NCBI RefSeq assembly: GCF_020524325.1
Contig: NZ_JAIVKY010000006.1
Coordinates: forward strand, 124,001 to 188,000
Direction: 5' to 3'
Source: Sutcliffiella horikoshii
Lineage (GTDB): Bacteria > Bacillota > Bacilli > Bacillales > Bacillaceae_I
Length of the DNA stretch: 64,000 nucleotides
Position 1 is the first letter of the stretch. Each line of letters opens with the position of its first letter. The position numbers and the translations under genes were made by a program. Shown in pieces: positions 34,335 through 42,837 of the stretch. Below the pieces are notes generated by a model. It was not told the DNA's origin. It did not search any database and saw nothing but the letters and a program-made list of their open reading frames with translations.

Positions 34335-34380
34335 CAGACTGTCGGCAAACTATTATCTAGTTAGGTTATCTGTTGGAAGA

Positions 34381-34565
34381 GTTGATCTCCGTTTCAGGAG
34401 CTTCGCTTTCCGCGGGCAGTCCGGAAGCCTCCTCGGGCTACGCCCTGCGGGGTCTTCCATGTCCTTTCCTCCCGCAGGACAAGGAAGACTTCGACAGCGA
34501 TTCATCGCACGAAGAAAATGCGTTAGCATTTTCGAGGAGTCTTCGCTCCTTCCACTGCGATCAAC
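34381..34565. repeat. Bacillus-type palindromic interspersed repeat, copy 1
   Basis: A 185-bp GC-rich element bounded by GTTGATC (34381-34387) and GATCAAC (34559-34565) in a low-GC gap. It contains TTCGCTTTCCGCGGGC, a CCTCCTCGG...CCCTGCGGGGTC core and a hairpin AAAATGC/GCATTTT. The same sequence, more diverged, occurs at 55213-55561. The + strand ORF running through it is an artefact. Confidence 0.8.
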
Positions 34566-34603
34566 TAAAGAATTTTATTATTTTAAGCTTTGTCTACACA
34601 CTG

Positions 34604-34632
34604 AAGCCGTTCTCCTGTTTGGAAAACGGCTT
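34604..34632. terminator. Hairpin, right of the palindromic repeat
   Basis: AAGCCGTT/AACGGCTT stem followed by TTTTCG on the + strand, just after the GIY-YIG stop. It resembles the hairpin at 34305-34334. Confidence 0.6.
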
Positions 34633-34647
34633 TTCGAAGTTCAGTTA

Positions 34648-35022
34648 TTATTTATAGAATACTTTTTCAACATTATACTTTGCTTGAAGTGTGTTAGCGA
34701 TGTATGTTTCATAAATTTCTCTTTCCATTGGATCTTCAACGATACAAACGTCAATGCGGTACACTTCATCACGATGGTTTTTAATTGGGGATACATTGTC
34801 CTCAAAATGTTTTTTAATTCGTTGGCGAAGCTTTCTCGCTTTTCCAACAAACAACAAATCTTCATTGATATTAAAGAACATATAGATTCCGCCTTGATCA
34901 CGTGGAATCTTGTGAAAATCTATAAAGCCATTTATTGGTGTAATTATAGGTTCATCATTTGTGCGAATCTGCTGGCGTTCTGTTATAGAAACACTAGGAT
35001 TCGGGATAGTAATTTTTATCAT
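34648..35022 (-). CDS. GIY-YIG domain protein (UvrC N-terminal-like)
   Basis: A 124-residue, single-domain protein. The GIY-YIG core is visible as GGIYMFFNINEDLLFVGKAR (about 44-63) with R/K-rich LRQRIKKHF after it and Glu in EREIYETYIANTLQAKYN. The second Tyr of the motif is Phe (LFVGKA), a change seen in some UvrC-type domains. Annotated homologues are called 'nucleotide excision repair endonuclease'. No helicase-binding or Cho-like C-terminus is present. Single gene; substrate not known. Confidence 0.85.
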   Translation of the reverse strand: MIKITIPNPSVSITERQQIRTNDEPIITPINGFIDFHKIPRDQGGIYMFFNINEDLLFVGKARKLRQRIKKHFEDNVSPIKNHRDEVYRIDVCIVEDPMEREIYETYIANTLQAKYNVEKVFYK

Positions 35023-35093
35023 AGTAAGTCACGTCCTCTTTTTCAGTAGAGCTACATGGTAACACAACCGCTTGATAATAGCTATAACAGTTT

Positions 35094-36218
35094 TTACCCA
35101 AGTGTTTGAATAGCTCCTGCCACATCATAGTTTCTGCTATCAAGAACTGTAGGTTGATCCATTGCTAACCTAGCTAATTCAGATCCTAAAAAAGGTCCGC
35201 TGGTTAAACCAGAAGCTCCAAGCCCATTGGCAATTAAGACATTATCGTGATTTGGAAGTTTTCCGATTACCGGAAGGAATCCTGGTGTAAACGGACGGAA
35301 TCCGACTCGCGTTTCCAATACGGTCCCATCCGATAGTCCTGGTGCAATTTCCAAAGCCTTACTTAAAATCTCATTCATCCCACCTGCAGTAACCCGTGTA
35401 TCAAAACCGGCTTCGTCTTCATGTGTAGCCCCTACCACTATCCTTCCATCATCAAAGCTAAGGATGTACTGATTGTTGGGTGGCATGACAACAGGCCATT
35501 CTTTCGTTTGTTTCGTATCGATTTCCAAATGAACGATCTGTGCCTTTTGGGGAACAACTTCGAACTTTATTCCCAATTCTAGAAAGATTTCCTGTGACCA
35601 GGCTCCTCCCGTTACGATAAATAAGTCTGCTTCCACTCTCTCTTCCCCAAGTTTTACACCTGTCACTTGGTTATCTATGACTTCAAGGCCAGCATTGTCT
35701 TCCATGAACTTTGTCCCATGTTTTTTGGCAGCATTTATGAGAGCATTGCGAAGGGAACGACCATTCACCTTTGCCCCTCCGGTAACGTGGACAGAACCGT
35801 ACTCTTCTGACAACACGGGAAAAAGTTCTCTCGTTTCTTCAGGACTTAAAATTGTCACCTCGCCGATCTCAGGAGCTTCTTCTCTTCTTTTAATCGCTCT
35901 TTCAGCCATCTTCTCGAGTTTCTCTTTATCTTTATGTAAGCTTATGGCACCTACACGGTTGTACCCGGTTTCGGTTTCTCCATCTGCTTCTAACTGATCA
36001 ATTAAAGTTGGGTAATACTTCGCACCGTTTTTGACCATGTTATACCATGCTTTATTACGGCGCTGCGAAATCCAAGGGCAGATAATTCCTGCAGCCGCAT
36101 CTGTGGCCTGTCCTTGATCAAAACGGTCGATAACTGTTACATTCTCGCCAGCTTTAGCTAAATGATAAGCGGCAGATGCCCCAAGAATCCCTGCCCCAAT
36201 AACTATTATTTTTTTCAT
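35094..36218 (-). CDS. FAD-dependent oxidoreductase, DadA/glycine oxidase-like
   Basis: About 374 residues with an N-terminal Rossmann FAD site (VIGAGILGASAAYHLAKAG then ENVTVIDRF) and the DAO-fold motifs GAAGIICPW-like (DAAAGIICPWISQRRNK), VTGGAKVNGRSLRNAL, VTGGAWSQ and a C-terminal GLGASGLTSGPFLG that closes the FAD site. It probably oxidises an amino acid or N-alkyl glycine (YurR-like). AAAAGGTG lies 7 bases before the ATG at 36218, preferred over the ATG at 36236, which lacks a ribosome site. Single gene. Confidence 0.88.
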   Translation of the reverse strand: MKKIIVIGAGILGASAAYHLAKAGENVTVIDRFDQGQATDAAAGIICPWISQRRNKAWYNMVKNGAKYYPTLIDQLEADGETETGYNRVGAISLHKDKEKLEKMAERAIKRREEAPEIGEVTILSPEETRELFPVLSEEYGSVHVTGGAKVNGRSLRNALINAAKKHGTKFMEDNAGLEVIDNQVTGVKLGEERVEADLFIVTGGAWSQEIFLELGIKFEVVPQKAQIVHLEIDTKQTKEWPVVMPPNNQYILSFDDGRIVVGATHEDEAGFDTRVTAGGMNEILSKALEIAPGLSDGTVLETRVGFRPFTPGFLPVIGKLPNHDNVLIANGLGASGLTSGPFLGSELARLAMDQPTVLDSRNYDVAGAIQTLG

Positions 36219-36293
36219 TGTTTTACACCTTTTCATTTTTAAATTATCTCTCTAAGTGTACAGGATTTTCATCCATGGCTCAATTTCTCGGCA

Positions 36294-36329
36294 AAAAACT
36301 CCCTTTCTTTTGCAAAAAAGGGAGTTTTT
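36294..36329 (-). terminator. Terminator of the YrvL-like gene
   Basis: A perfect 13-bp stem AAAAACTCCCTTT/AAAGGGAGTTTTT with a 10-nt loop, T-run on the minus strand. Confidence 0.85.
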
Positions 36330-36368
36330 CACCTCACATACAAACTCTTCATTTCTTTTGTTACAACC

Positions 36369-36803
36369 TTAAAGATGCTTTTTTTCAACCAAGCTATCCA
36401 ATACAAGCAACAAAGTAGCTGCAACCAATTCTGTGAACACTGGAACTGTGATGCCCTTTATCCATTCATCTGTCAGATATAAAGGAATCCATATGAAAAG
36501 AAACGTAATCCCTATTTTTGAAATGGTAATGTTCCACCTGCTCCTTAATCTAGGCAAAACTCTAATCAGGAAGGTCATGGTTGCTATTTCAAAAAGCAAG
36601 GTCAGTGGAATCAGTAAAACAATATAGTAAATCAATGAACTTTTTGTATCATATTGGACACTGAACAGTTGAAAAAGACCAGCAAAACCAAACAAAAACG
36701 CTCCACCTACAAAAAGCAGAGCAAGCGCAAAAAGAAGTGTCATAGAAATCGCTAAAATTAGTTTATCGGAACCGCTTAAATTTGGATCATGGTCATGTCC
36801 CAT
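36369..36803 (-). CDS. Small four-TM membrane protein, YrvL-like
   Basis: A 144-residue protein beginning MGHDHDPNLSG and containing four hydrophobic segments (ILAISMTLLFALALLFVGGA, IYYIVLLIPLTLLFEIATMT, ITISKIGITFLFIWIPLYL, VFTELVAATLLLVLDSL). The layout resembles the YrvL/YvrL regulatory membrane family, members of which restrain an alternative sigma factor in B. subtilis, but the match is by pattern only. No sigma gene is adjacent. GGGGAGATT ribosome site. Single gene with terminator. Confidence 0.6.
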   Translation of the reverse strand: MGHDHDPNLSGSDKLILAISMTLLFALALLFVGGAFLFGFAGLFQLFSVQYDTKSSLIYYIVLLIPLTLLFEIATMTFLIRVLPRLRSRWNITISKIGITFLFIWIPLYLTDEWIKGITVPVFTELVAATLLLVLDSLVEKKHL

Positions 36804-36866
36804 ATGAATCTCCCCTTTTTAGCCTATTAATAGGTGTTATTCTTCAAAAGGGGAATTCATACCAAC

Positions 36867-36903
36867 AAAAAAAGCAATAAGTCATTTGACTCATCGCTTT
36901 TTT
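36867..36903 (-). terminator. Terminator of speD
   Basis: AAAAAAAGC...AAGTC/GACT...GCTTTTTT forms an interrupted stem just past the speD stop. Confidence 0.7.
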
Positions 36904-36921
36904 AAAGTTGAAATTCCTTAT

Positions 36922-37740
36922 TCAATCTTCCCGGTGTCCAAAGTTGATATTTTTCCCATAAAATATTTCGTCCATCTCATTTGTTAACTTGTTGGTAATT
37001 TCATATCTTTCATCATCTGACAATTTGTCTTTAGAGTAGCCGAACAGATAATTGTTCAAATCAAACTCCTTCAGACGGCACTTTGTGTGAAAAATGTTTT
37101 CCTGATAGATGTTTACATCGATCATATCATAAAGACTTTTTACATCATTTGGTATGTAGTTTTGGATAGAGTTAATGTCATGGTCAATAAACAGCTTGTT
37201 CCCATTAATATCTCGCGTAAAGCCACGAACCCTGTAATCCATAGTCATGATATCTGTTTCAAATGAATGTATCAAATAGTTTAATGCTTTCAATGGGGAG
37301 ATCTCTCCGCATGTAGATACATCAATATCAGCCCGGAATGTACTTATTCCTTCTACAGGATGATATTCCGGATAAGTATGTACGGTAATATGGCTTTTAT
37401 CAAGCTGGCATACTACCGAATCTGGTAGTGGGCCCGGAGATTCCTCATAAGATTCGGTCGGGACTTCTACTACAGGTCCTTCAGAAACAAGTACCGTCAC
37501 ACTAGCCCCTTGAGGTACATAATCCTGTTTTGCGACATTTAGTACATGTGCACCAATTAGCTCAGCAACGTTTTTTAAGATTTTAGTCAAGCGATCGGCA
37601 TTATATTGTTCGTCTATATAGTCAATATAGGATTCCCTTTCCTCTTTAGTCTTTGTATAACAGATATCATACATATTAAAACTCAAGGATTTTGTTAAAT
37701 TATTAAATTCATGCAGTGTGATTCTTTTTTCCGAAGACAA
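36922..37740 (-). CDS. speD: S-adenosylmethionine decarboxylase proenzyme, long (E. coli) type
   Basis: A 272-residue enzyme that decarboxylates AdoMet to supply aminopropyl groups for spermidine synthesis. Auto-cleavage should occur at LDK-SH (Ser116), leaving a pyruvoyl group; HTYPE and a Cys in DVSTCGE are the expected active-site neighbours. The length and pattern are those of the E. coli class, not the ~126-residue class of B. subtilis SpeD. Single gene with terminator; no spermidine synthase nearby. Confidence 0.92.
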   Translation of the reverse strand: MSSEKRITLHEFNNLTKSLSFNMYDICYTKTKEERESYIDYIDEQYNADRLTKILKNVAELIGAHVLNVAKQDYVPQGASVTVLVSEGPVVEVPTESYEESPGPLPDSVVCQLDKSHITVHTYPEYHPVEGISTFRADIDVSTCGEISPLKALNYLIHSFETDIMTMDYRVRGFTRDINGNKLFIDHDINSIQNYIPNDVKSLYDMIDVNIYQENIFHTKCRLKEFDLNNYLFGYSKDKLSDDERYEITNKLTNEMDEIFYGKNINFGHRED

Positions 37741-37806
37741 ATCGAAATTCCCCCTTCATTTATTTTCTATAGTTATAGTACCCCTTCTCATATAGAAAAA
37801 AACAAA

Positions 37807-38718
37807 TCAAGAACCCAAGAATTCGCTTATCACATTTTTCTGTTCATGATAAACAGATTGACCTAATTGGATCAGCTCGTCCATATACGTTATATCATCA
37901 AATGGAACTTCCTCTCCCAATTCCTTATTGAGACGGATGTAATTACTTCCTAAGAGATGACTGCATTGATAGGACACAGATTCAGATGATAATTGCAAAG
38001 CAAGGTCTAATAATTTTGGCGTAACTTTCATAGAAGGGAATTGAAAGGGTAGCCATTGTTTCACCCCCCAATATTTATTCTTCTGAATGGTAAAATCGAT
38101 TTTTTGAAGTCCAGTTCCGATAGAGAGAATTTCTATATCTTCGAGTTTCAATTTGAAATATTCCAATCCTTCTGTAATACAAACCATTGATGGATTATTA
38201 GCCCACAGACCTCCGTCAATTGAAAGATAGTCGTTGCCTATATTGTTTGGGGGAAAATAAACTGGTGCAGAACAAGAGGAAAGCACCGCATCCCATAAAT
38301 GAACAGTCATATCTTTTGCTGCCTTGTTTCCATAATTTGAACGGTGCACAAAAGGCCTGCCATGTGTTAGGTCAACTGCAGGAATCAACAGTGGACTTGT
38401 GATATCCTTCAATTTCCGCTTCCCAAACGCTTGCATGATAAAACGTCTAAGCTGACGGTCACTATAAATGCTTTTAAAAATCCCCACTTTTGCCTGACGA
38501 GTGAATATTCGTTTTCCGTACTTTTGATAACCTGCTAATAATTCTTTCATTGGCTTTTTTATGGAAACGGATGAGGCGATGATCGAACCTGTACTCGTGC
38601 CTGAAACTAGGTCCACCATGTCGGCTATTGGCCGGTTGTATTCTTCCTCCATCTCCTGAAGAATAGAAACGGCAAATACTCCCCTAATTCCACCTCCATC
38701 TAGACACAACATTTTCAT
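37807..38718 (-). CDS. Patatin-like phospholipase
   Basis: A 303-residue cytosolic lipid acyl hydrolase. The oxyanion loop DGGGIRG (7-13), nucleophile elbow GTSTG (Ser42) and catalytic Asp in DGGLWANNP are all present. The pattern is close to patatins that serve as CapV-type effectors in CBASS defence, but no CD-NTase, Cap2/Cap3 or other defence gene is nearby, so a housekeeping or phospholipid role is more likely. Single gene between speD and the ArsA-type ATPase. Confidence 0.9.
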   Translation of the reverse strand: MKMLCLDGGGIRGVFAVSILQEMEEEYNRPIADMVDLVSGTSTGSIIASSVSIKKPMKELLAGYQKYGKRIFTRQAKVGIFKSIYSDRQLRRFIMQAFGKRKLKDITSPLLIPAVDLTHGRPFVHRSNYGNKAAKDMTVHLWDAVLSSCSAPVYFPPNNIGNDYLSIDGGLWANNPSMVCITEGLEYFKLKLEDIEILSIGTGLQKIDFTIQKNKYWGVKQWLPFQFPSMKVTPKLLDLALQLSSESVSYQCSHLLGSNYIRLNKELGEEVPFDDITYMDELIQLGQSVYHEQKNVISEFLGS

Positions 38719-38769
38719 GTACCATATCTCCCGTACTCATTTCCTAATAGGCTTTCCTTCAAACAAGAA

Positions 38770-38818
38770 AAAACTCCTGAGAAAAGGAGGAATTTGTCCT
38801 TTCTTAAGAGTTTTTCAA
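38770..38818 (-). terminator. Terminator overlapping the end of the ArsA-type gene
   Basis: AAAAACTC/GAGTTTTT arms with an inner AAAGGA/TCCTTT helix; the 3' arm includes the last codons of the ATPase gene. Confidence 0.75.
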
Positions 38819-39757
38819 TGGAAAGTCATTTGTTAAGCTACCAGCATACTTGCTTAGATGTTTCACATTAGAAATATCATGTTCAAACAATGGAATTTTA
38901 ATGATTTCTTGCTTGCTGAAAATTTCATGAATCTGTTGAATATATGGTCTCTCATTTTCTCTACGGTTTCCCATAAAGACCCCATCTGCATGCTCGGGAA
39001 TAACCTTATTTACAAAAACAGTGAAAACGTTCATGTTCTGCTTCTCCAACATTTCTATTGCTTTTTGTGTTTCAAGGATAGGAAGTCTTTCGGCATTTAG
39101 TACAAATGCATAACCTGTCTTCCTTTGATCAAGGAGGATGTCCCTTACCTTAACGAACTTTTGTTTTCTAGCCTGTAATTTTTCAAATATCGGGTCTTCC
39201 ACTGGTTCTCCATCATTTAATAGCTGGCTATAGTTTTGCTGAACCTTTCTTCTTTTTTCCAACAGTCCGCTGATCCAAACGTTCATTAGTTCAGGTAATG
39301 TTAACAGCCTGATGGTGTGGCCGGTTGGAGCGGTGTCAAATATGATATGGTCGTAAGAATCGTATTCTTCCAGCACTAGGGAAGTAATTTTATCAAATAG
39401 TGCCGCCTCGTCAGCTCCAGGTGACGCGCTTGCCAGATCAATTTGTCTATGTACTTCTTCCACCATAGTTGCCTTTACTAATCCCTTTAGATTAGTTTTA
39501 ACCTCCTCGATGTACCTCTTTGATTCAGTTTGAGGGTTAATTTCTAGAAGGTGGAGGTATGTGGTTATCGACATTACTTTATCTTTCGGCTTTACATGAA
39601 AGATGTCTCCTATATTGTGGGCTGGATCTGTTGAAACCAACAAAACTTTTTTGCTTTCTTCTGATAAAAGGTGGGCAATGGCAGAAGCTGTGGTTGATTT
39701 TCCAACTCCCCCTTTGCCACCAATAAACATAATTTTATGGTTGAAAAGCCTACTCAT
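38804..39757 (-). CDS. ArsA/GET3-type ATPase
   Basis: About 317 residues with a deviant Walker A GGKGGVGKST (about 13-22 from the preferred start), switch regions STDPAHNIGDIF and DTAPTGHTIRLL, and the LASASPGADEAALFDK loop of ArsA/GET3. The start at 39757 is preferred: AGGAGGAAGAAG lies before it and it does not overlap the upstream gene, whereas the longer frame (to 39826) does. It follows cstA and a CC-tailed small protein. No arsenic genes are nearby, so a role tied to CstA or membrane-protein handling is more plausible than arsenite export. Confidence 0.9.
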   Translation of the reverse strand: MSRLFNHKIMFIGGKGGVGKSTTASAIAHLLSEESKKVLLVSTDPAHNIGDIFHVKPKDKVMSITTYLHLLEINPQTESKRYIEEVKTNLKGLVKATMVEEVHRQIDLASASPGADEAALFDKITSLVLEEYDSYDHIIFDTAPTGHTIRLLTLPELMNVWISGLLEKRRKVQQNYSQLLNDGEPVEDPIFEKLQARKQKFVKVRDILLDQRKTGYAFVLNAERLPILETQKAIEMLEKQNMNVFTVFVNKVIPEHADGVFMGNRRENERPYIQQIHEIFSKQEIIKIPLFEHDISNVKHLSKYAGSLTNDFPLKNS

Positions 39758-39768
39758 TCTTCTTCCTC

Positions 39769-40032
39769 CTAACAGCAGCGTATGCCGTTTAGTGGTGATT
39801 TTTCCATCCCCATTCGAAGGTGCCAATCATGAAACCTCTCAATGACAAATGGATATAACTCCAACGTATAGTAAAATGCAGGATTAGGAAGACCGAGCAT
39901 TTCAGAAAAACATAATAATGTGAACAGGTCCTCTTCCTCCCTCAACTCCCTTGCGATTTCCGTTCTATGTGGTTGTTGAAGTATTTCATCATAAATAGTT
40001 ATGACTTTCTTGAATTTTTCCAGTATGTCCAT
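39769..40032 (-). CDS. Small CC-tailed protein ('cory-CC-star' type)
   Basis: About 87 residues from the preferred ATG at 40032 (MDILEKFKKVITIYDEIL); the longer frame to 40083 lacks support. It is helical with ELREEEDLFTLLCFSEMLGL and a central PAFYYTLELYPFVI, and ends exactly in NGIRCC before the stop. The C-terminal CC directly before the stop is the feature for which the 'cory-CC-star' family is named; such genes sit next to ArsA-like ATPases. A Cys-Cys tail handed to an ArsA/GET3-type ATPase suggests metal or membrane-protein handling (inference). It lies between cstA and the ATPase. Confidence 0.72.
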   Translation of the reverse strand: MDILEKFKKVITIYDEILQQPHRTEIARELREEEDLFTLLCFSEMLGLPNPAFYYTLELYPFVIERFHDWHLRMGMEKSPLNGIRCC

Positions 40033-40104
40033 TAGGAAGGAAGCCCCCTTTCTGCTTTTATAAATGAAGAGGATGAGCAACATGCTTCATCCTCTCGGTA
40101 AATG

Positions 40105-41847
40105 TTACATGGAAGGATCTATTGGAGGGCTCTTGTCCGTCTTAAAAAATACTCTGAACGCCTCTAATATAATCCAAAACGCGAACACGAAAATAATTCC
40201 ACCTAGAATGAAAAGTAACATGTTTGCATCTGTTTCACCTAGACCTGACCATTGAAAGACGACTTGTACAAACATAGCGTAAAGAGTCATAGAGAAAATA
40301 AAAACCATCGGTACGAAAGTATAGAAGAAGTTTCTTCCCTGCTTCTTTAACCATACCGAAATTAAAAGTAGACTGACCCCTGCCAAGAGCTGATTACTTG
40401 TACCAAATAGCGGCCAGAGCAAGTAACCTCCTGAACCAAAACCATTTGGTCCTTTAGGGATCAACACCAATGCAGCACTGGAAATAACTGCTACAGACGT
40501 TGCGACATGCATGTTTGTTAAAGGTTTAAAGTTATATTCACTGCCAATTTCAGAAATGATGTATCTCATGAGACGTAAGGATGTGTCTAAGCTAGTTGCA
40601 GCAAAGCTGACAACAATGACGGTTACAATGGTTCTGGCAATATCTGCTGGAATCGCAATTCCTGTAGCAAGTTGGGCTGCACCGTTAATGAAGTTGGACA
40701 TCCCACCAAGGCTTGCTGCACCAAAGTCAGAGTAAGCTGCCCTGAAGTCACCAGCATTGGCAAACAAAGTGGCTACCGCGATAATGGAGATTAATGCAAG
40801 TACCCCCTCTCCTATTGAGCCCAAGTAACCTACAAAACGAGCATCTGTTTCCTTATCTAATTGTTTTGAAGTTGTACCAGACGCAACCAGGCCATGGAAT
40901 CCAGAAATGGCACCGCAGGCAATGGTGATAAATAGCAAAGGGAACCAAGAAACATCACTTACTTCATTTGTCATCGGTGCAGTAAGTTCAGGTCTCAATA
41001 CAAGTAAACCTGCATAAAGCATTAAAAGACCGACAACTAATTGATGAGAGTTGATATAGTCACGTGGTTGCAAAAGCTTCCATACAGGTAATGTGGAAGC
41101 AAAATAACAATAGATAAGAAGGATTACAATCCAGACAAAGAAGGACATGGACACACCATCCAAACCAAATATCACCGTATTATTTGCACCGCCGAAATAA
41201 CGGACTAAATCGATTTGGAGGAACTCGACCTTGCTTGTTATAACTGCTGAACCATACATGACCGCAAGTGCAATCAAAGAGGGAACCAGCATTTTTGCCT
41301 TTCTTTTGTAAACTGCATATCCAATCCAAATCGCTATAGGGATCTCAATAAAAATTGGGATAACTGCTGCCGGAAACTTAATGAACAGGTTGGAGATAAC
41401 CCATGCAAATACGGCATTAACCATGAGGACTAAAATCAAAATAATAAATAAGAAGAGCATTTTTGCACGTTTACCAATCAAACGGTCCGTTAGAGTGCCT
41501 ATAGATTGTCCTTTATTTCTTACTGAAAGCACTAGGGTTCCAAAGTCATGGACTCCTGCAGCAAATACTGTACCAAGTATTACCCAAAGAAAAGCCGGCC
41601 CCCAGCCCCAATAAAGTGCAATTGCAGGACCTAAAATAGGCGACGCACCCGCAACAGAAGAGAAATGATGACCCCATAGGACCACCTTTTTCGTTGGTAC
41701 AAAATCCACACCGTCATTGTACTTATGGGCAGGTGTTACATAATCAGGATCTAGGCGGTATATTTTTTCTGCGATGAATTTGGAATAATAACGATAGCCC
41801 AGAGCAAAAACAATAAATCCGACAATTGCCAACCATACAGAATTCAC
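40105..41847 (-). CDS. cstA: CstA family carbon starvation protein / pyruvate transporter
   Basis: A 580-residue membrane protein with 15 or more TM segments and the CstA hallmarks: VLWGHHFSSVAGASPILGPA, SGFHGLVASGTTSKQLDKE, VSFAATSLDTSLRLMRY, and FGTSNQLLAGVSLLL. CstA-type proteins import pyruvate or peptides under carbon limitation. A cre site overlapping its promoter indicates CcpA repression on preferred sugars. The downstream CC-tailed protein and ArsA-type ATPase are probably co-transcribed. AGGGAGGAATTAGGG lies upstream of the ATG. Confidence 0.94.
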   Translation of the reverse strand: MNSVWLAIVGFIVFALGYRYYSKFIAEKIYRLDPDYVTPAHKYNDGVDFVPTKKVVLWGHHFSSVAGASPILGPAIALYWGWGPAFLWVILGTVFAAGVHDFGTLVLSVRNKGQSIGTLTDRLIGKRAKMLFLFIILILVLMVNAVFAWVISNLFIKFPAAVIPIFIEIPIAIWIGYAVYKRKAKMLVPSLIALAVMYGSAVITSKVEFLQIDLVRYFGGANNTVIFGLDGVSMSFFVWIVILLIYCYFASTLPVWKLLQPRDYINSHQLVVGLLMLYAGLLVLRPELTAPMTNEVSDVSWFPLLFITIACGAISGFHGLVASGTTSKQLDKETDARFVGYLGSIGEGVLALISIIAVATLFANAGDFRAAYSDFGAASLGGMSNFINGAAQLATGIAIPADIARTIVTVIVVSFAATSLDTSLRLMRYIISEIGSEYNFKPLTNMHVATSVAVISSAALVLIPKGPNGFGSGGYLLWPLFGTSNQLLAGVSLLLISVWLKKQGRNFFYTFVPMVFIFSMTLYAMFVQVVFQWSGLGETDANMLLFILGGIIFVFAFWIILEAFRVFFKTDKSPPIDPSM

Positions 41848-41881
41848 CCTAATTCCTCCCTCTTTCTATGTATACAAGAAA

Positions 41882-41910
41882 AGATTACTAATGAGTGAAA
41901 GCGTTGTCAA
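41882..41910 (-). promoter_or_regulatory. cstA promoter with overlapping cre (CcpA) site
   Basis: On the minus strand TTGACA (41905-41910), 17 bp and TAATCT (41882-41887). The sequence TGACAACGCTTTCA (41896-41909, minus strand) matches the cre consensus TGWNANCGNTNWCA at every position and overlaps the -35, as expected for repression. Confidence 0.88.
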
Positions 41911-42042
41911 TATAGATTTCTGAAAATTCGTACTAAATACATGCTAGTTTTATTATCAGGTCATATAATGGGTGAAAAGTAGCACATATAAATTAGGAGT
42001 TGCGGTACATTTTTAGTTGATTACTATTATCGAGAACCTAGG

Positions 42043-42153
42043 TTCTACATTTCCCAGATCTGCTTGTACATTTCCCAAACCAACTTCTACACTTTAGACT
42101 CTCTCTTCTACCATTATTGAGAGAGTTTCTACAACTAAACGACCACCTTCTAC
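42043..42153. repeat. Array B: six TTCTAC units at exactly 21 bp
   Basis: TTCTAC (once TTGTAC) starts at 42043, 42064, 42085, 42106, 42127 and 42148, each 21 bp apart; the intervening sequence is variable and includes CATTTCCC in the first two units. The 41911-42206 gap upstream of cstA has no ORF. Function unknown. Confidence 0.82.
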
Positions 42154-42206
42154 CTTATTACATTTTTCGACACCAGCCACACACACACTTATCTCCTAAA
42201 CTTACT

Positions 42207-42240
42207 AAAAAACCTTAGCGGTCATCCACCAAGGTTTTTT
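42207..42240. terminator. Hairpin at the end of the decayed gene
   Basis: AAAAAACCTT/AAGGTTTTTT 10-bp stem with inner GG/CC; symmetrical, so it can work in either direction. Confidence 0.7.
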
Positions 42241-42722
42241 CATTCAGAAATGAATTCAAGTAAATATGCAGCGGCATTTGAAAAGCAGGCAACTGTTCAC
42301 CAATTGCTATGAATTGGTCCCAATTCATGGTTGCAAGATTCTAACCGATTTGTATTGAAACAATTGATTATCCAGATGTTCATATTTGGCCATTCCTTCT
42401 ATCCAATAATTGCTCTTTTTCATCATCTAGTAACAAAATTTTGTTGTCTTCCATTTTGAAGATATCTAAATTCTTCAGACCCCAGGTATTGCGTAAGTGC
42501 TTAGTAGCAAGTGTTTGATGTTGTTCATTACTGCATGGTGATGGTTATTTTATCAATTATCGTGAGCGACATTATTTTACTTATACAACAAATGTGTGTG
42601 GAGTCACTATAAAAAACTTTGTCCCCCACTTTCAAACCTTGAACATGGAACTGTTCGAACATATCTAATTGATAGGAGATGGCGTTAGTTTGTGTTTGAA
42701 CGTTTTCCCCACGAATTACCAA
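42215..42722 (-). pseudogene. Decayed gene of unknown family (several frameshifts)
   Basis: A 64-codon ORF (42528-42722, MVIRGENVQTQTNAISYQLD, then MFEQFHVQGLKVGDKVFY) stops where a second frame picks up protein-like sequence (LATKHLRNTWGLKNLDIFKM, EDNKILLLDDEKEQLL). A third stretch begins MAKYEHLDNQLFQYK and a fourth (42215-42328) MNWDQFIAIGEQLPAFQMPL, ending at the terminator hairpin. Read together they look like one former protein of roughly 170 residues. I do not recognise the family. The alternative is several unrelated tiny ORFs. Confidence 0.5.
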
Positions 42723-42800
42723 GTAGACATGTTGAACACTCCTCTCCCGATTATTATCCTTCTAATACTGTTTTATTGTTTTTATAAAACAATCAAAGAA

Positions 42801-42826
42801 AAGAGGTGCTGTCGACAGCACCTCTT
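42801..42826 (-). terminator. Terminator of the SUV3-like helicase gene
   Basis: A perfect palindrome AAGAGGTGCT-GTCGAC-AGCACCTCTT followed by TTCTTTG on the minus strand. Confidence 0.8.
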
Positions 42827-42837
42827 AAATGATTCCC

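Noticed and set aside
34273-35049. 258-codon + strand ORF
   Set aside because: It runs through the palindromic repeat and antisense to the GIY-YIG gene; no ribosome site and low-complexity translation.
37807-38718. CBASS defence operon around the patatin gene
   Set aside because: No CD-NTase, Cap2/Cap3 or HORMA-like gene; neighbours are speD and an ArsA-type ATPase.
38804-39826. Arsenic resistance operon
   Set aside because: The ArsA-type ATPase is not accompanied by arsB, arsC, arsD or arsR; it follows cstA.
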